A DNA stretch of 64,000 nt from Hordeum vulgare subsp. vulgare (Eukaryota > Streptophyta > Magnoliopsida > Poales > Poaceae). The position numbers and the translations under genes are program-made. Shown in pieces: positions 45,921-58,048 of this stretch. How positions within the stretch are numbered: the stretch's first letter is position 1; each line of letters opens with the position of its first letter. The stretch lies in assembly GCF_904849725.1 (NCBI RefSeq), contig NC_058518.1:512913225-512977224 (forward strand). The letters run 5' to 3'. The notes under the pieces are model-generated. The model worked only from the letters and a program-made list of their open reading frames with translations. It was not told the DNA's origin and did not search any database.

Positions 45921-48417
45921 GAAACGGATGGAGCGTGTGGGGAAGAAAGTTGAAAGGAAGTAGTCGTGTTTGTTAGTAGAATGATACATAGCGAGTGGTT
46001 GGTTGGGTGGTGACAGACACGGCTCGAGGCGTGTGGTGCACGAGGCAGGATGAAGGGTCCGGGCCCGCATGAGATGGCATGGCATGGGGCCGGCATGAGA
46101 TCACATGAGCCAAGGACAGCCGCGCTGTGCGTGGGCCCCCACAATCTATGCCTATGGTCAAACGGGGACTACCCAATCTATATATGACGCCTTCAATTCA
46201 CCACAGTCCACAAAGGCAGGCCCGCCCGTCCACGTAATGGACGCTCCTCTGCTCTCTCCACTGGACTCTCAACGGCTCCTAACGCGCTCTGGGCCCGCGC
46301 GCCCGGCCCATGACGTTTCCTTTCCTTTGTTTATGCGGTTGGACGGTGGTGTCTGCAGACAGGCATTGGCAATCCACCACCCCTTTCGTTTACCTTCTTT
46401 CTTTTTCGTTGTTTATTTATTCTTTAGTACTTATTTGATTACTCATTAGCAAGCTTGCTGGGGTTGCAGCTACTGCTTTGGCCAAGATTTTCCTCGGCGG
46501 CCGGCGAGGTGAAAACGACTCACGTCCAATATTTTCTCTGCATGCATGACATGGCCTTTTTCCATGACCTGAGAAAAGGGGTCACTAGTCGGCAGAATCA
46601 ATCTCTCTCTCTCAACAGGTGGGACCATCCAAAAAAAATTTCGAACAGTCATCGACGCAGGCACAACCAGCTCCAGTCCGGTGGGAGGCAAATTTTCATG
46701 TTTCCACTCTTTTGCAAAAGTTTAGCTGGATCTTACCCTTGTTTTAAATAAATTCGAAATCTGACATTGGTAGAGAATATGTGCCTACCGCCGAGGCACT
46801 TGGCAGCCAAATAGGCAACTTACTCATGTCAGCGCAACTCACCCCTCTCACCAAACAGGCTTGCGACAGGCTATGCAAACCTATCGTCGAGGTGCCTCGA
46901 CTGTAGGCTCGTATACCCTACCGTCATTGACCTCGATGGTAGGAAAATGATCAGACCCTGAAATGTTTTTGAACAGGGTCAGATCTGGTTAAGCTTTTGC
47001 AAAAGGGTCAAAGCACTAACTTTTGCCCGAGTGGGGTCGTCGGCTTAGGGCATCTCCAACCACAACCCACAAATTTTCTCCTCTATCCGTTCGCGGACAC
47101 GGATGTGAGAGGACGACATCCAACTGTAGCAGCATACATCCTAACAACAATTCGAATTAACCTCATGAATTTCGATCAATAGGACGACTTCATTCAAGTT
47201 CGAAGATAATTTACATAAAAATATTCATATTTCGACCGTTAACTAAAAAAAGAAACTAAACCCTATATTGGACAACCACCTCGTATGCGCGTGGCTGCCC
47301 TGCCCTGCCAATCGTGTCTCCGTTTGTGTCATCGTCGTCGTGGCCCCTTCAGTGACGGATGGCCACGACAGCCTTGTCTGCCGGTTGCATGTTGTTCCTT
47401 CCACTCCCCTCAAAATTATTAGATTTTTCAACTCTAAAATATCTTATAGGTCATTTTAACTAGACTTCACACAAAATCAACTTTGGTCCAAAACAAAATA
47501 ATTGCACTACCGAATATGTCTACTCGGTCCTTTTCTTTATACTAATCACTTTTACTTATTATCTTTATACATCACTATCATTTAGCTTTAGTATTGGAGC
47601 CTTCATACAATCTTAAATATTTTGTTATTTTAGTCTCTAACCTTATTATCCACATCACTGTGCTGATAATAAGAAAACCCGAGTCTTTATTTTGTACAAC
47701 GCAAACATGAATAACTAGAAATACATCAATGTTAGCGTATAATTCAATGTTTTCTTGAAAACAAAGTTGTTTCTTGAATTTTAATCTTGAGTATCCTAAA
47801 CATGTATCGAACAAATAAGAAATATGGCAAATGACACCCACCCATAAGATAATTCACGTCACTACAACTTATTGTTATTGATTTTATACAAGCTTATATC
47901 TATTTTTGTCCCCATAATGTTAAGCAATGTGCTATATAATGCACAGATTTAACAAAAAATACAATGGTTTTTTTATATACGATATTGTTTGGCTTAGTCA
48001 GAACAAGTAGGGAATTCCAGAATCTATGATGTGTCTAGATATTGTCCCTCTAGTTCCCTCATCTTGTTCTCTTTTATTTGCGCATTACTTTTTTGTCCTA
48101 TCATGGTTAAAAATGTCATTTTTATACTTGACCAACATGAACTATCTAGTATGTGCAACCAATGTGGTGAATGACTTCATTTGTGGCCACTAGAAATAAC
48201 CTCCAACTCCTCACAATTTGTGCATTTTCGTGAGCTGATTTGAAACTTAATTATTGTATGAGAAGAAGGAAATATAATTGCTTGGCATGGTGATGTATCA
48301 CTGAGAAAATATATTGTACAACACACGTGTTAGATACCTCGTGTAGGGACAAGATGGAAACACAACGCCCCACCTTCTAAATATTGCGTAAAGGCACCTA
48401 TGTAGGTACATAATTAA
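45919..48417. other. Intergenic region left of the first Helitron
   Basis: No convincing gene on either strand. 46046-46064 (GGTCCGGGCCCGCATGA) also occurs near 55386, on the far side of the Helitron. 46770-46945 contains GCCTACCGCCGAGGCAC and near-mirrored GTGCCTCGACTGTAGGC words typical of dispersed repeats. GGGCATCTCCAACCACAACC at 47049 looks like one end of a DNA transposon whose partner was not found. 47440-48400 is A+T-rich without features. Confidence 0.35.
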
Positions 48418-51375
48418 TCTTTACTATTAAAGCAGGATGTGCCGTCGTGATGGTTCAACCTCCACGATGGTTCGACCTCCCAGCGATCGATCCCACCCAC
48501 GTCGTTCCGTTTTTTATTTATCCTCCGAAAACCAACCGCACACGAAGAAAAATCGCTCCACCCACGTCGTGCCAGGCTCCTTCCCCGCCTCTCACTCGCC
48601 CGACGTCGGGCGCCGCCGAGATCCACCTCTGCGGCAGCTCGCCCCGCCCTCTCGGCCAGCTGCACCGCTCGAGGTCGCTGGTGAGTAACCTCCCTAGGAG
48701 GCGCTCGCGCTGCAGGATCTCGGCGTGACTGGGCCGTCGCCATCGCAAAGAGGCGCTCCCGCTCGCTCGCTATCATCGTCGGCGACCCAGAGAGAGGAAG
48801 GAGCACATCCAAGGCACCGAGGAGGAGAGCGTTACCTTGCTCGCTCGATAATGCCCACCGCCACCCCACTGCTATCGCCGCCGAAGTTTGGTGCCCATCC
48901 TATCTGCGGCCGCATGCGCCTCTCCGGAGCAGATCTCTCCATCTTCCGAGGCCAGCCCTCCAGTCCGCGCCGCGCCACCGCTGGTATGGAGGCCCGGGCT
49001 CAGGCAGCCACCGCAGCGTCGTGTGCGTTGGCAGGGGCTGTGGAACTGAGCGGCGAGGGACTGGCGCGGTGTCCTGTCATGGGTTCCAGCGATGCCAAGT
49101 CGTAGATCTGAGCCGCCGTCTTCAGTTCCTCCTTCCTTCTTTCCTTCGAGGTATGAGCAGCTTGGTTATTTCTTCTCATCCGGCGCAGCACTAGTTTGTC
49201 ATTTTTTTTCCCTAAAATCAATCTATCGCACCAGGGTACGGAGGGGAGGGGTTGATCTCAAGAGAGCAGAGTTTAGCTTGAAGGAAAAAAGCAGTGGAAT
49301 AAACAATGGCACAGCCGCACATGGGCAACAATCGTTGTCAAGATGAATGGAAGTGCTCGATAACTTGGATGATATATCCCATGACATTATGGTTCTTGTA
49401 TCTGCTGACTACAAGGATTCACTGAATCGTGAGATCTCTATGTGCTATCCAACAAGGATTTGTGGGTTGGGGCTCAAAAAATAAGTGGCCAAACTCAACG
49501 CTCCAGCATTCAATGTGTAAGACATTTCTTCATAATTCTCAGTTATAAACTCGATTATTTTTTACTGTGAATTTCCACTGAGCACAAATAGGAATAACAG
49601 TTGCATAAGCTGAACTGCTTCCAAAATCAATTATTTCTATTAAGAGATGATAACCTCAGGATGCAAGAGCTCGACGTCGACAATTAGATATGAAGGTAAA
49701 TAATAATCTCTCCAAATCAAATCCTTCTAGAAAATGATTTCTTGTAAAATCTGGATGGTAAAATTGTGCTCTTGTGTTCATGTTGCCCTGTTTAATAACA
49801 CCACACTCTAAACTATGTATGAGTTGCGTTAGCGGAACAAGTGTTGTATCTTTTGTTAGATGGATTTATTCTATCAACTTAATCCTATAGTACTAACTGA
49901 AAATCAACAGTGACATATTAATTTTTATTGCAACAAGCATGTGAGTTAGCCCTTACAAGACATGTCTTTTTTTCCTTCTGAAATTGTACAATATAGATAT
50001 TGTATGTCTTTTTTTCATTTTTTGGAATACCTGAAGTAGCCAGGTTTTAAGATGTGTTTTTCTCTGTTGGTGTGATTCATAGTATACTATTCAAATCAAT
50101 ATCATTTATGTTCAAAGAAAGCAAGTTTAGATGTGTAATGTGCAATTATTGTTGTATGTTCAATGCATTGCAGATGGAGAAAGATAGCATATTCACCTAG
50201 GCGTCTGTCTTTTACTGTCCACCTCCTCTAGGCCTACAGTCGATCGCAACTATTATTGCATATACGGCTATACATATATTCCATGCAGCATGCTCACTTC
50301 CATTGAACCTTCTGGTTACGTCCTACCTACAAGGATGTGTGACTGTATTTTGGACACCGCCTTGCCTTACTTTTGAACCACCTCAATTATCTGTAATGGC
50401 ATCTAGGTTATCAATCTGCTATCTATGTGTTCGTATAGGATTATCACTGAAATCACCATATTTTCTGCTATTGTGATGTGTCTTAGGTTCATGTGCACTA
50501 CTGCTCATAGATTGCAATTTGTTCTTGGCACATTGATGATTACTATCACGTGGATGTATGAAGGTCAAATTCTTCAGCGATTGCAAACTATTTCTTGCAT
50601 GCACCTGCAATACAAGACCTTTATGAAGCACAATATTCCTTTCATGCTGATCGGTGAACAATAACGACATTCAGTGCTGCGGAGGTCGCCCGGAGACGGA
50701 TCCCTGAGCCCGAGGCCTGAGCTGGAGTGGAGTCACTCGTCGAGGCTTGATCTGTAAGTCTTGGATTTTGATTTGTAGCTAGCTCGCTATGGTTGCTGAT
50801 GCTTGTTCCTCGATGGGGGATAGTCTGATGCGGATGCGGATACCATCCGCCATTAGCGTGACGGAGTAGTGCATAATTCAGACGTTTAATGCCTACACAA
50901 TTTTGTTGATAATGCGCGCTATGGGAGGACGAAGATGGATTCGCTTGAGCAGAGCAGTCTACATTTCATTTCTCTTACTTCAGGCATACAGGTTAAAGGA
51001 AAGGAAAACCATCCTTGAAACTTATGCGACACATCAAAGTCGACCGGGACCATATACTACACTGTTAAAACAGAAAGCCCACCAAATTGACAAGCATAAA
51101 AGCAAACAATTCATGTACTAGAAGCAAAACTAGAGAGCCAAGGAACTTATTGGATCCGCACCAGCTGAGGATCTAATTCATCAATAGAAACTGATCAAAA
51201 CAGGTTCCTGATGGTCCAAATTAAAGCAACTACAACAATCATCAAACTTCTAACATCTCCAGTTTACTTCAGAAATTGAACCACAAAGATCATTGAAAGA
51301 AACAGAAAACAATCTGAATGTTCAGAAATTTTCAGAAACAGAGTGCTAAAGGATTAAGTGGTCCATTGTTTCTTA

Positions 51376-52428
51376 GAGCATCTCTAGTGGAACGTGTAAA
51401 TTTGGACGTGTATATCTTCATATACACGTTCATATACACCTTGCTAAATTTTACACCTCCCAGTTTTTCAGTGGAACGTGTATACAGGATGTGGAAATCA
51501 GGACGTGTATATTCCAACGGCTATATTTTCAAACGGCTATATTTCCAACGGCTATATTTTCAACGGCCATATTTCTGATCTATATAAACCGCCCCAATCA
51601 CCTCTCTTCCAGCATTTCTAGTTGTGCCTCATCTTCTCACTTCTAGATTTCTCTATCGTCTCTCACACAACATAATGAACACATCCTCTTGGGACATGAG
51701 TTCTTCGTCATCTTCATCGGGAAACTGGTCGGCAAAGCTGCACTTTTGATGCAATGGGAGAAAGAGTCTCAGTCTCTCGTACTCATGCTGAACAATTGAG
51801 CTCTTTTATTCAGATGACTCACCGGATTAGAAATGCCCATGAACATTCTCAGCTTAAAGTTGATCTAATTGAGCATGTGTGGCAAAAGTTTGGAAACGAG
51901 TGATGTAATCCATGTCTTTGTAATGCAAAAACAGCAAAAACAACAATTAACAGCAAAAATCTCGCCCTGCATCTCGCCCCTGCATCTCGCCCGCCCGCAC
52001 GCGGCGCCTCCCCCACACAGCGCCGCCCGCCCGCTCGCCCGCACCTCGCCAGCAGCCCGCCCCGCACCCCGCCCCGCCGCCGCCCCGCCGCCCGCAGCGC
52101 CGCCAACAGCCCGCCCCGCCACCCGCAGCGCCGCCAGCAGCCCGCCCCGCACCCCGCCGCCGCCCCACTGCCCGCACCCCGCCCCGCACAGCGCCGCCGC
52201 CAGCCCGCCCGCACCCCGCCCCGCACAGCACTGCCGCCAGCCCGGCCGCACAGCGCCACGAGCTCCACGAGCGTGGCTGGCTCGTGTTTATTTCCACGAG
52301 GAGTAGCCTCGTGGATGGACGTGTATAACTTGCACGCCCGTATACACGTTTCACTGGGAAGCATTTTTCAGTTTGCATCGTGTATATTTACCATCCACCT
52401 CCATATACACCATCCACTAGAGATGCTC
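51376..52428 (+). mobile_element. Harbinger-type internally deleted element (1,053 bp) inside Helitron 1
   Basis: Ends GAGCATCTCTAGTGGA and TCCACTAGAGATGCTC are perfect inverted repeats flanked by TTA at 51373-51375 and 52429-52431. Subterminal ACGTGTATATT-like words are also mirrored. It contains a transposase C-terminal piece and, at 51960-52260, an unusual C-rich block made of CCCGCCCCGCACCCCG-like words. Confidence 0.88.
51754..51903 (+). pseudogene. Harbinger transposase C-terminal fragment (49 codons)
   Basis: The frame contains SRTHAEQLSSFIQMTHRIRN and ends VWQKFGNE before a TGA. It resembles the C-terminal tail of plant PIF/Harbinger transposases, where a helical stretch with HxIRD/N and LxEHLW follows the catalytic core. 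Upstream at 51675 a possible N-terminal start, MNTSSWDMSSSSSS, is separated by a frame break, so the catalytic core has been deleted. Confidence 0.55.
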
Positions 52429-52940
52429 TTAGGCACTGCAAAACATAGATTTGGGTCTACTTACAAAAGCTAAACATTTAATACAACTATCTACATCCTT
52501 ATGATCATCTCAGAGCAGCTCCTTATTAGCCTTATAACAAAAAAATTCCATCATCTGCTACTGCCTCCTGGAGTACACTAGATGCATATCCAACCACAAG
52601 ACATGTAGTGATGAATGTACCCCTTTGTGTAAGCAACACCTGACATGGTAGTATCAATGAGTATGTTACTAAGGTTTAGTTCTAGCATCAAACTGGATGA
52701 AGATAACAGTTGAACTGCTACAACTGAATTCGGCATCCAGAAGACCAAAACTACTCTGCCATCGCTGAATTTCTTCTTCTTCTAAAACCTGAAACAAAAC
52801 AGAACAAAATTTGAAAATATGCCACATGGTTAAAAGTGCCATAAAACACCAAGTCGTACACTGTTCTGCGTAGCGGATTGGCGTCATGTTTGCAGTGACC
52901 AGCCTCTGCCATACACTTGTCAAGCACTCGGTCCTCGATA

Positions 52941-53153
52941 GCTATTCAGGTGTTTGCTTTGGCTACTCAACAACCACTTGGATGGCGTATTACAAACATT
53001 GTGCGCGGAAGTAACATTGGAAGAAATATAAGCTCTGGTGGGTTGTCGGTGCCGATTATCTCATCACGCATCGATTTTAGTGGCAATGCTGCAAGTGGAA
53101 GACTAAATGTGCAAGGATCCAACAGGATGTTGATTGGCCTTATTCCGCAAGGT
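52941..53153 (+). pseudogene. Possible captured exon in Helitron 1, unrecognised gene
   Basis: An open segment between CTATTCAG (acceptor-like) and CCGCAAG before GTAGTT (donor-like) reads VFALATQQPLGWRITNIVRG, then SGGLSVPIISSRIDFSGNAA and a GSNRM stretch. The Ser/Gly/Asn-rich composition suggests a disordered part of a nuclear or regulatory protein. I do not recognise the family. The rest of Helitron 1 (49.1-51.3 and 53.2-54.8 kb) shows no other exon I could support. Confidence 0.35.
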
Positions 53154-54859
53154 AGTTTAATTAACCATAGGTTGAATTTATTACTTCATAGATTTATGTT
53201 AAGCTTCATGTTTTTGCTGGAAATACGAGTACTATTTATAGCATGTTCAACAATTGCTATTTTAGTGCTCCTGTCAGCGTGTACTTACCATATCTCTTGC
53301 TTTGAGTTGTCCCCTCACCCTTTGACTTTATCTTACCTGAAAAAAGCCATATGAAATATGTAGTGAACATCCCGTATGATGAGAGTTTTCTTTTTGGAAA
53401 AAACACTAGGTAGCCTTGATGTTAGTGCTCCCTAAACTATGATTAGTGCTGGAGTCTACTGCAGAATTCATTTGTGTAAGCTACACTATCTGAAGGATTA
53501 TATATTTTATCTATTTAAAATAAGAGTCAGTTTATAGAATTTTTACCTTAAACATTGAAGTCCAATGTGATATTATACTGCTGAAGTTCTGTTATATCGA
53601 TATTCTTCCTTTTGCAGGCATACATTGTTTGTTCGAATATATATGTTCTTGCTTTTCTTAGTAATTGTTACTGTACCTATTTTGATTTCGCAGCCGTGCG
53701 TGTTGCTCTGCTCTTTGTTTGAAGATGACAGAGACAAGGAAGATGGGTATAGTGCAAATGTGATAGTAAATTTCATTATAATAAAAATTTGTTGATTTAT
53801 ATGTATGGTTAGAAAATCAAGCAGCTCTTTTGTGAAGAGTAGAACCTTCTATTCTATTTAGTAATTTCTTCAAATTTGTGTTACATCATATAAGCTTGCA
53901 TTTGAATCGGGACAATGCTGCAGTTATGCCTGATGGATCGATTGGGTTGATGCTGAAGCTGATATACTTCCCTAAGTTGCTCCAATCGGGAATGCCGATA
54001 TACTTCCGCCAGTTGCTCTCCAAAACCCATCTCTTGCTCTTCTTTGCACCAATCGGAGAAGAGGTGCGAGCCATCTTTTTTACTGGATGTTCTCTTCATC
54101 CTTTCTTCCTATGGATTTTGTAGGTTAACAGACGTTCTCTCGCTGTAGATTGGAAAGAATACTGTAACTTTTAGTCAGGTCGTGCAATTTTGAATGAAGG
54201 TTGTAAAATGTCTTCATTGCACAATACACATCAATTTTATTATTGGTGCTTGTTTGGTTGTAAAATCTGCTCAATATGTATATTGTCCTTTCATGTTCGT
54301 CCCTTTTGAGATATAACACTGAACCTTTTGGATATATCTTTGTATATAAAAAATGTGTTTTGTCTCCCGATTGAAATGGACCTGAATATGAATACGAACC
54401 GGTATTTGTTTTGTGTTTTTATCACCATGTACAACATAAATTTCTTGCTGCTGCTAATGCACGCGCCTCCTGCACACTGCCCTGAACTCCCTTTTGCTAT
54501 GAACGCCGGTCCATTGACTCATCCGTATATTGAAATACACATGATTGGATATGATAAAAGGTAGAAGCGTCATAGAATGTACAGTCTTCGGCTCTGAACT
54601 GCTAGGTAATGCAAGTTCGATCTCATTACCTTATCGTTGTCGTTGATCCTGTTGTTAACTAACTTGTGAATTTATGTGGAGAAGTACGTCACTATCATTT
54701 AGTTTTTTAACCTGTTTTACAGAAGTAAAGTCGAAAATGGATAGTAAAATATGTATATCTGAGCTACCTTTTTACCGTGGTCTACTGGATAGAAAGTGTC
54801 AGGGTTGAGAGGGTGCTGCAGAAGAGGAGCACTAATCTCTAAATATTTCTTCTCATATA

Positions 54860-55009
54860 TTCCCAATGTTCCTAAATATAAGTCCTTTTAGAGGTTTCAC
54901 TAACAAACTAAATACAGATGTATATAGACATACTTTAAAGTCATTCATTTTGCTTCGTATGTAGTCCCTTAGTGAAATGTCTAAAAACTTATATTTAGAA
55001 ACGGAGGGG
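54860..55009. mobile_element. Stowaway MITE near the 3' end of Helitron 1
   Basis: Ends TTCCCAATGTTCCTAAATAT and CTTATATTTAGAAACGGAGG, with TA on the right at 55010-55011. The family interior CATTCATTTTGCTTCGTATG is present. Confidence 0.75.
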
Positions 55010-55112
55010 TATAAGAGAAGGATAAGCGGTGATATTTTTTCTTGAACCTTTTTTATTGGGTAAGGGCTGGTAATTTTTTTTCTTCCGTTACAACGCACGG
55101 GCTTTTTGCTAG

Positions 55113-55628
55113 TAGCTATAATAGCCACATCACCTGCCCTGAAGAGGGTTGAAACAGAATGGACACGAGCATACTAGGGCTTTTGAGCACTAGAGGTGGA
55201 CCCCTTGGTTTGCTACATTATGACGTCTGGCCAAGAAGCTCACCACATATATACCGTCCTCTGACGTTCAACAGGCAAGTCACCCATCTCTGCCCTGCCA
55301 TTCCCCACTCCGCCACTTGACCCCCAACTCGTCGCCATGTATCGACCGACGCCTAGCCGAGGGTCTTATCGCAAAAAACAAAAAGGGTCCGGGCCCGCAT
55401 GACATAGGGATGTAGAGGGTGCGCGAGCCCGCGGGAAGGGAAGCATCTGCTTTCCTGGCCGGCGAGAGCGTCGTCGCTGTCTGTCTCTCACATCAGTCAC
55501 CCAACGGCTAGCTACTTGCTCCTCCTCACGCTCTCTATTTGTTTTTACTATAGGATTGGACGGTTGGGACCAACCACGATACGTGTGCGTCCGTTCATGC
55601 GTGAGAAAGAAGAGGAAGAATCTATGAC
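55113..55628. other. Intergenic sequence right of Helitron 1
   Basis: GC-rich in places, with no gene found. It contains the GGTCCGGGCCCGCATGA word shared with 46046. Confidence 0.35.
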
Positions 55629-55631
55629 TAC

Positions 55632-56001
55632 GGCACTGTTAGGATACTCTAACTCGGTTAGAGGACTCTCCTCTAACCAAAGAGGTGTTTGGATGAAAGG
55701 GTTAGATTATTAATAAATTCATATTTTCCAATTATTTTACTCCTTTATTTAGAATTTTGTGTGGTGGAGAGACAGAAAAATAATTTTTTCTAGGCCCCAC
55801 CTAACTCTAACCCAAAAAGGCACCTCTTAGGTGGGTTAGATTTTATGGGTGGGTTAGATGCATCTAACCAACTCTAACCCACCTGTTTGGATTTTTGAGG
55901 GTTAGATAAGTTTAATCTAACCAACCTGTTTGGATTTTTTTAGGGCTACATAAATTTAATCTAACCAACTCTAACTCTAACCCTAGGATCCAAACAGGGC
56001 C
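55632..56001. mobile_element. Tourist/Harbinger-like MITE (370 bp)
   Basis: Ends GGCACTGTTAGGAT and ATCCAAACAGGGCC are imperfect inverted repeats flanked by TAC at 55629-55631 and 56002-56004. GGTTAGAT and ATCTAACC words recur within, producing many alternative hairpins. Confidence 0.65.
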
Positions 56002-56053
56002 TACGACCTGTATTTTTACTCTTTCTTTTTGGTTACCACCAGTATTTAATTAA

Positions 56054-56844
56054 GGGCAACTCCAACGGACCGATCCAAACGGACGACGATTTTATCCGCT
56101 TTTGTCCGTTTAGGTCGACCATGCGGACACGAACGTTCGCTTCGACGTTTGGGTCGGCGCATGCGTCCAACGCTCGCACGATTCATTTTTACCGGCGTGC
56201 GAAAAACATGTATAATTAAACATTAAAAAAGCCGGCCACGAAGGTCGACGAGAGTCCACGTTACATTATAAATGAAAAAAGGAAAAACCCTACGCGTCCT
56301 CGGCGACGGCGGCGAGGTCGGGCTGTACCGGAGCGGGGGCAAGGTCGGGCTGTGCCGAAGCGGGGGCGGGCTATGCCAGCGCGGGTAGTGCTGGTGTCGG
56401 AGGTCGCGCAGCACGGGCGCGCTCGTTCGCTAGGCGCAGCGCCATCTTAGAATGAGGGTAGGCAGCCTCCTCTGGAAGAAGCGCGTGGGGGTGGACGGCG
56501 AGGGTGGCGAGATGGGGACCGGGGGGTCTGGAAGCAGATGTCCGAACCCCACCGCACGCTCGGATTAAAAAAGGCCGACCACGGTCGCTGGCGCGTGGGC
56601 CTGAGGAGGGCGGCCATCATAAATTATGTTGACCGCGATGATTGGGGCGGACCGAGGGGGCGCGCGTCGGCTTCACGTCCGTGACGACGCATTCCAGTCC
56701 CAAATTTGGGTCCGAAATGGATCGACACGGACGTGGAGCGGACGTGTTTTCAAAATGGGTCGACGCATCGGGCCGTCTTTTATGTCCGCGCCGAATCAAA
56801 CGGACAACGACGAACGAAATGAGTCGCTCCATTGAAGTTGCTCT
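56054..56844. mobile_element. Candidate non-autonomous DNA transposon with GGGCAACTCCAAC ends
   Basis: GGGCAACTCCAACGGACCGA at the left mirrors CGCTCCATTGAAGTTGCTCT at the right, and inner AAACGGACGACG and CAAACGGACAACGACG words recur. No clean target duplication was found. The interior is GC-rich and shows no gene. Confidence 0.5.
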
Positions 56845-57032
56845 AACAACCTGATTAGCAACGACTGTTTTGATTTAGATTATCTTTCACGTCATTTTCA
56901 ACGGCCGACGGACGAAGAAAATGGACGACGGTCCAAAAGAAGGAGTCGGTCGTCGCAATAATCTATCGAGGGGCCAACAGGTCGAGCCAACAAAAACAGA
57001 AAAGGAGCAGACACTCACCGACAGACAAACTA

Positions 57033-57346
57033 CTCCCTCTGTCTCGGTGCATTAGTCATATTAGAAGGTGTACTGCAACCTAGGCACATAGAGATTGGGT
57101 AGGAGAAGAAATTAAATTATAGAGGAAGTCAATCGCATTATTCATTTCTCAATTAAAAACATGCTATTAATTAGAAGACTTCTTCAAACCCAAAAAACAT
57201 GCCGCATAAATTGCATGCATTGATCCTTCAATTAATAGGTGGGGTTTAATTAATATGGATGCAACTAGTACTATATTGTAATGTGTCTTAGTGTTTTGGG
57301 ATTATTTGATTTTCATAAAATGCCTAATGCACCGAGACGGAGGAAG
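57033..57346. mobile_element. Stowaway/Mariner-type MITE (314 bp)
   Basis: Ends CTCCCTCTGTCTCGGTGCAT and ATGCACCGAGACGGAGGAAG are inverted repeats with TA at 57031-57032 and 57347-57348. Confidence 0.85.
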
Positions 57347-57800
57347 TAGTTGAAGTTTTGGCCACTCGGATTGTACTATTGCTTTTAGCGGGCAGTGTGG
57401 GTTTCTTCATCCAAAGAAAGGGAAAAACATGCATGCATGCATGGATGGCGGAGCCAAGGCACTACACGCTATCCTAGTCTCCCCTAATAATAAAGCGTGC
57501 AGCGCTTCTGTCGTCCGTCGTGGCATTTTTGCAAAAACACCCCTTGCTTTTTCGGTATTCAATCTGCAGTACGTTTCTAAGTTAAAAACGTTTCGGATTT
57601 ACATAACCCCCTCCCCGGCTTATCCATTCGCCTTTCTCTGTCTTCTCCGGCGTGGCGACGGCGCGCTGAGGCGGAGAGGGCCGGGCGTGACGAGCATGGC
57701 GATGCGGCGACGCGGTCTCCTTCCCCCTTCTTTGTCTTCTCCGACAACCCCAGCTCCACCTCCAGCCGAAGCTCTAGAGGAGAGGAGAGGAGACATAGGG

Positions 57801-57929
57801 ATGGCTGCGTCGGCGGTGCTGGCGCTGCTGCTGGCGTCGACGCTGGCGAGGGCCGCGGCCGGCGGCGATATCGTTCACCAGGACGACCAGGCCCCCAAGA
57901 TCCTCGGATGCTCCAACGACTTCGTCCTC
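57801..57929 (+). pseudogene. Exon 1 of a signal-peptide-peptidase-like (SPPL) gene, captured
   Basis: The 43 codons begin MAASAVLALLLASTLARAAA (a signal peptide) and continue GGDIVHQDDQAPKILGCSND FVL before a GTAAGC donor. The words DIVHQDD-APK-PGCSNDFVLV are characteristic of the N-terminus of plant SPPL aspartic proteases, intramembrane enzymes of the endomembrane system. The next exon (protease-associated domain) and the catalytic YD and GLGD exons are absent from the window; the following sequence belongs to another gene on the opposite strand. It is preceded by a GC-rich leader from about 57640. This is therefore a captured first exon with its donor intact. Confidence 0.7.
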
Positions 57930-58048
57930 GTAAGCCCCCTCTCCTCTCCTCTCCTCTTCTTTCCCCCTTCCCCTTATCCTTCATAGGCTCAATTTCAATT
58001 CCACCGTGGCAGCTACCGATTCCCCACTCCATTACTGCTACTACCTAT

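Larger units (their letters stand above)
48418..55112 (+). mobile_element. Helitron 1 (about 6.7 kb, non-autonomous)
   Basis: The 5' end TCTTTACTATTAAAGCAGG follows an A at 48417; the 3' end reads CGTTACAACGCACGGGCTTT then TTGCTAG followed by T, i.e. CTAG|T, with a small CCGT/ACGG hairpin just upstream. The A|TC and CTRR|T insertion rule is met at both ends. No Rep/helicase coding was seen, so it is non-autonomous. The first 0.7 kb is GC-rich and may be a captured gene leader. A Harbinger derivative (51376-52428) and a Stowaway (54860-55009) inserted later. Confidence 0.65.

Noticed and set aside
51849..52378. Frames of 128-171 codons in the C-rich block
   Set aside because: Compositional artefacts of CCCGCC-type repeats inside a MITE, with overlapping frames on both strands.
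55960..55990. Telomere-like CTAACTCTAACCCTAG
   Set aside because: Only two or three degenerate units, explained by the internal repeats of the Tourist-like MITE.
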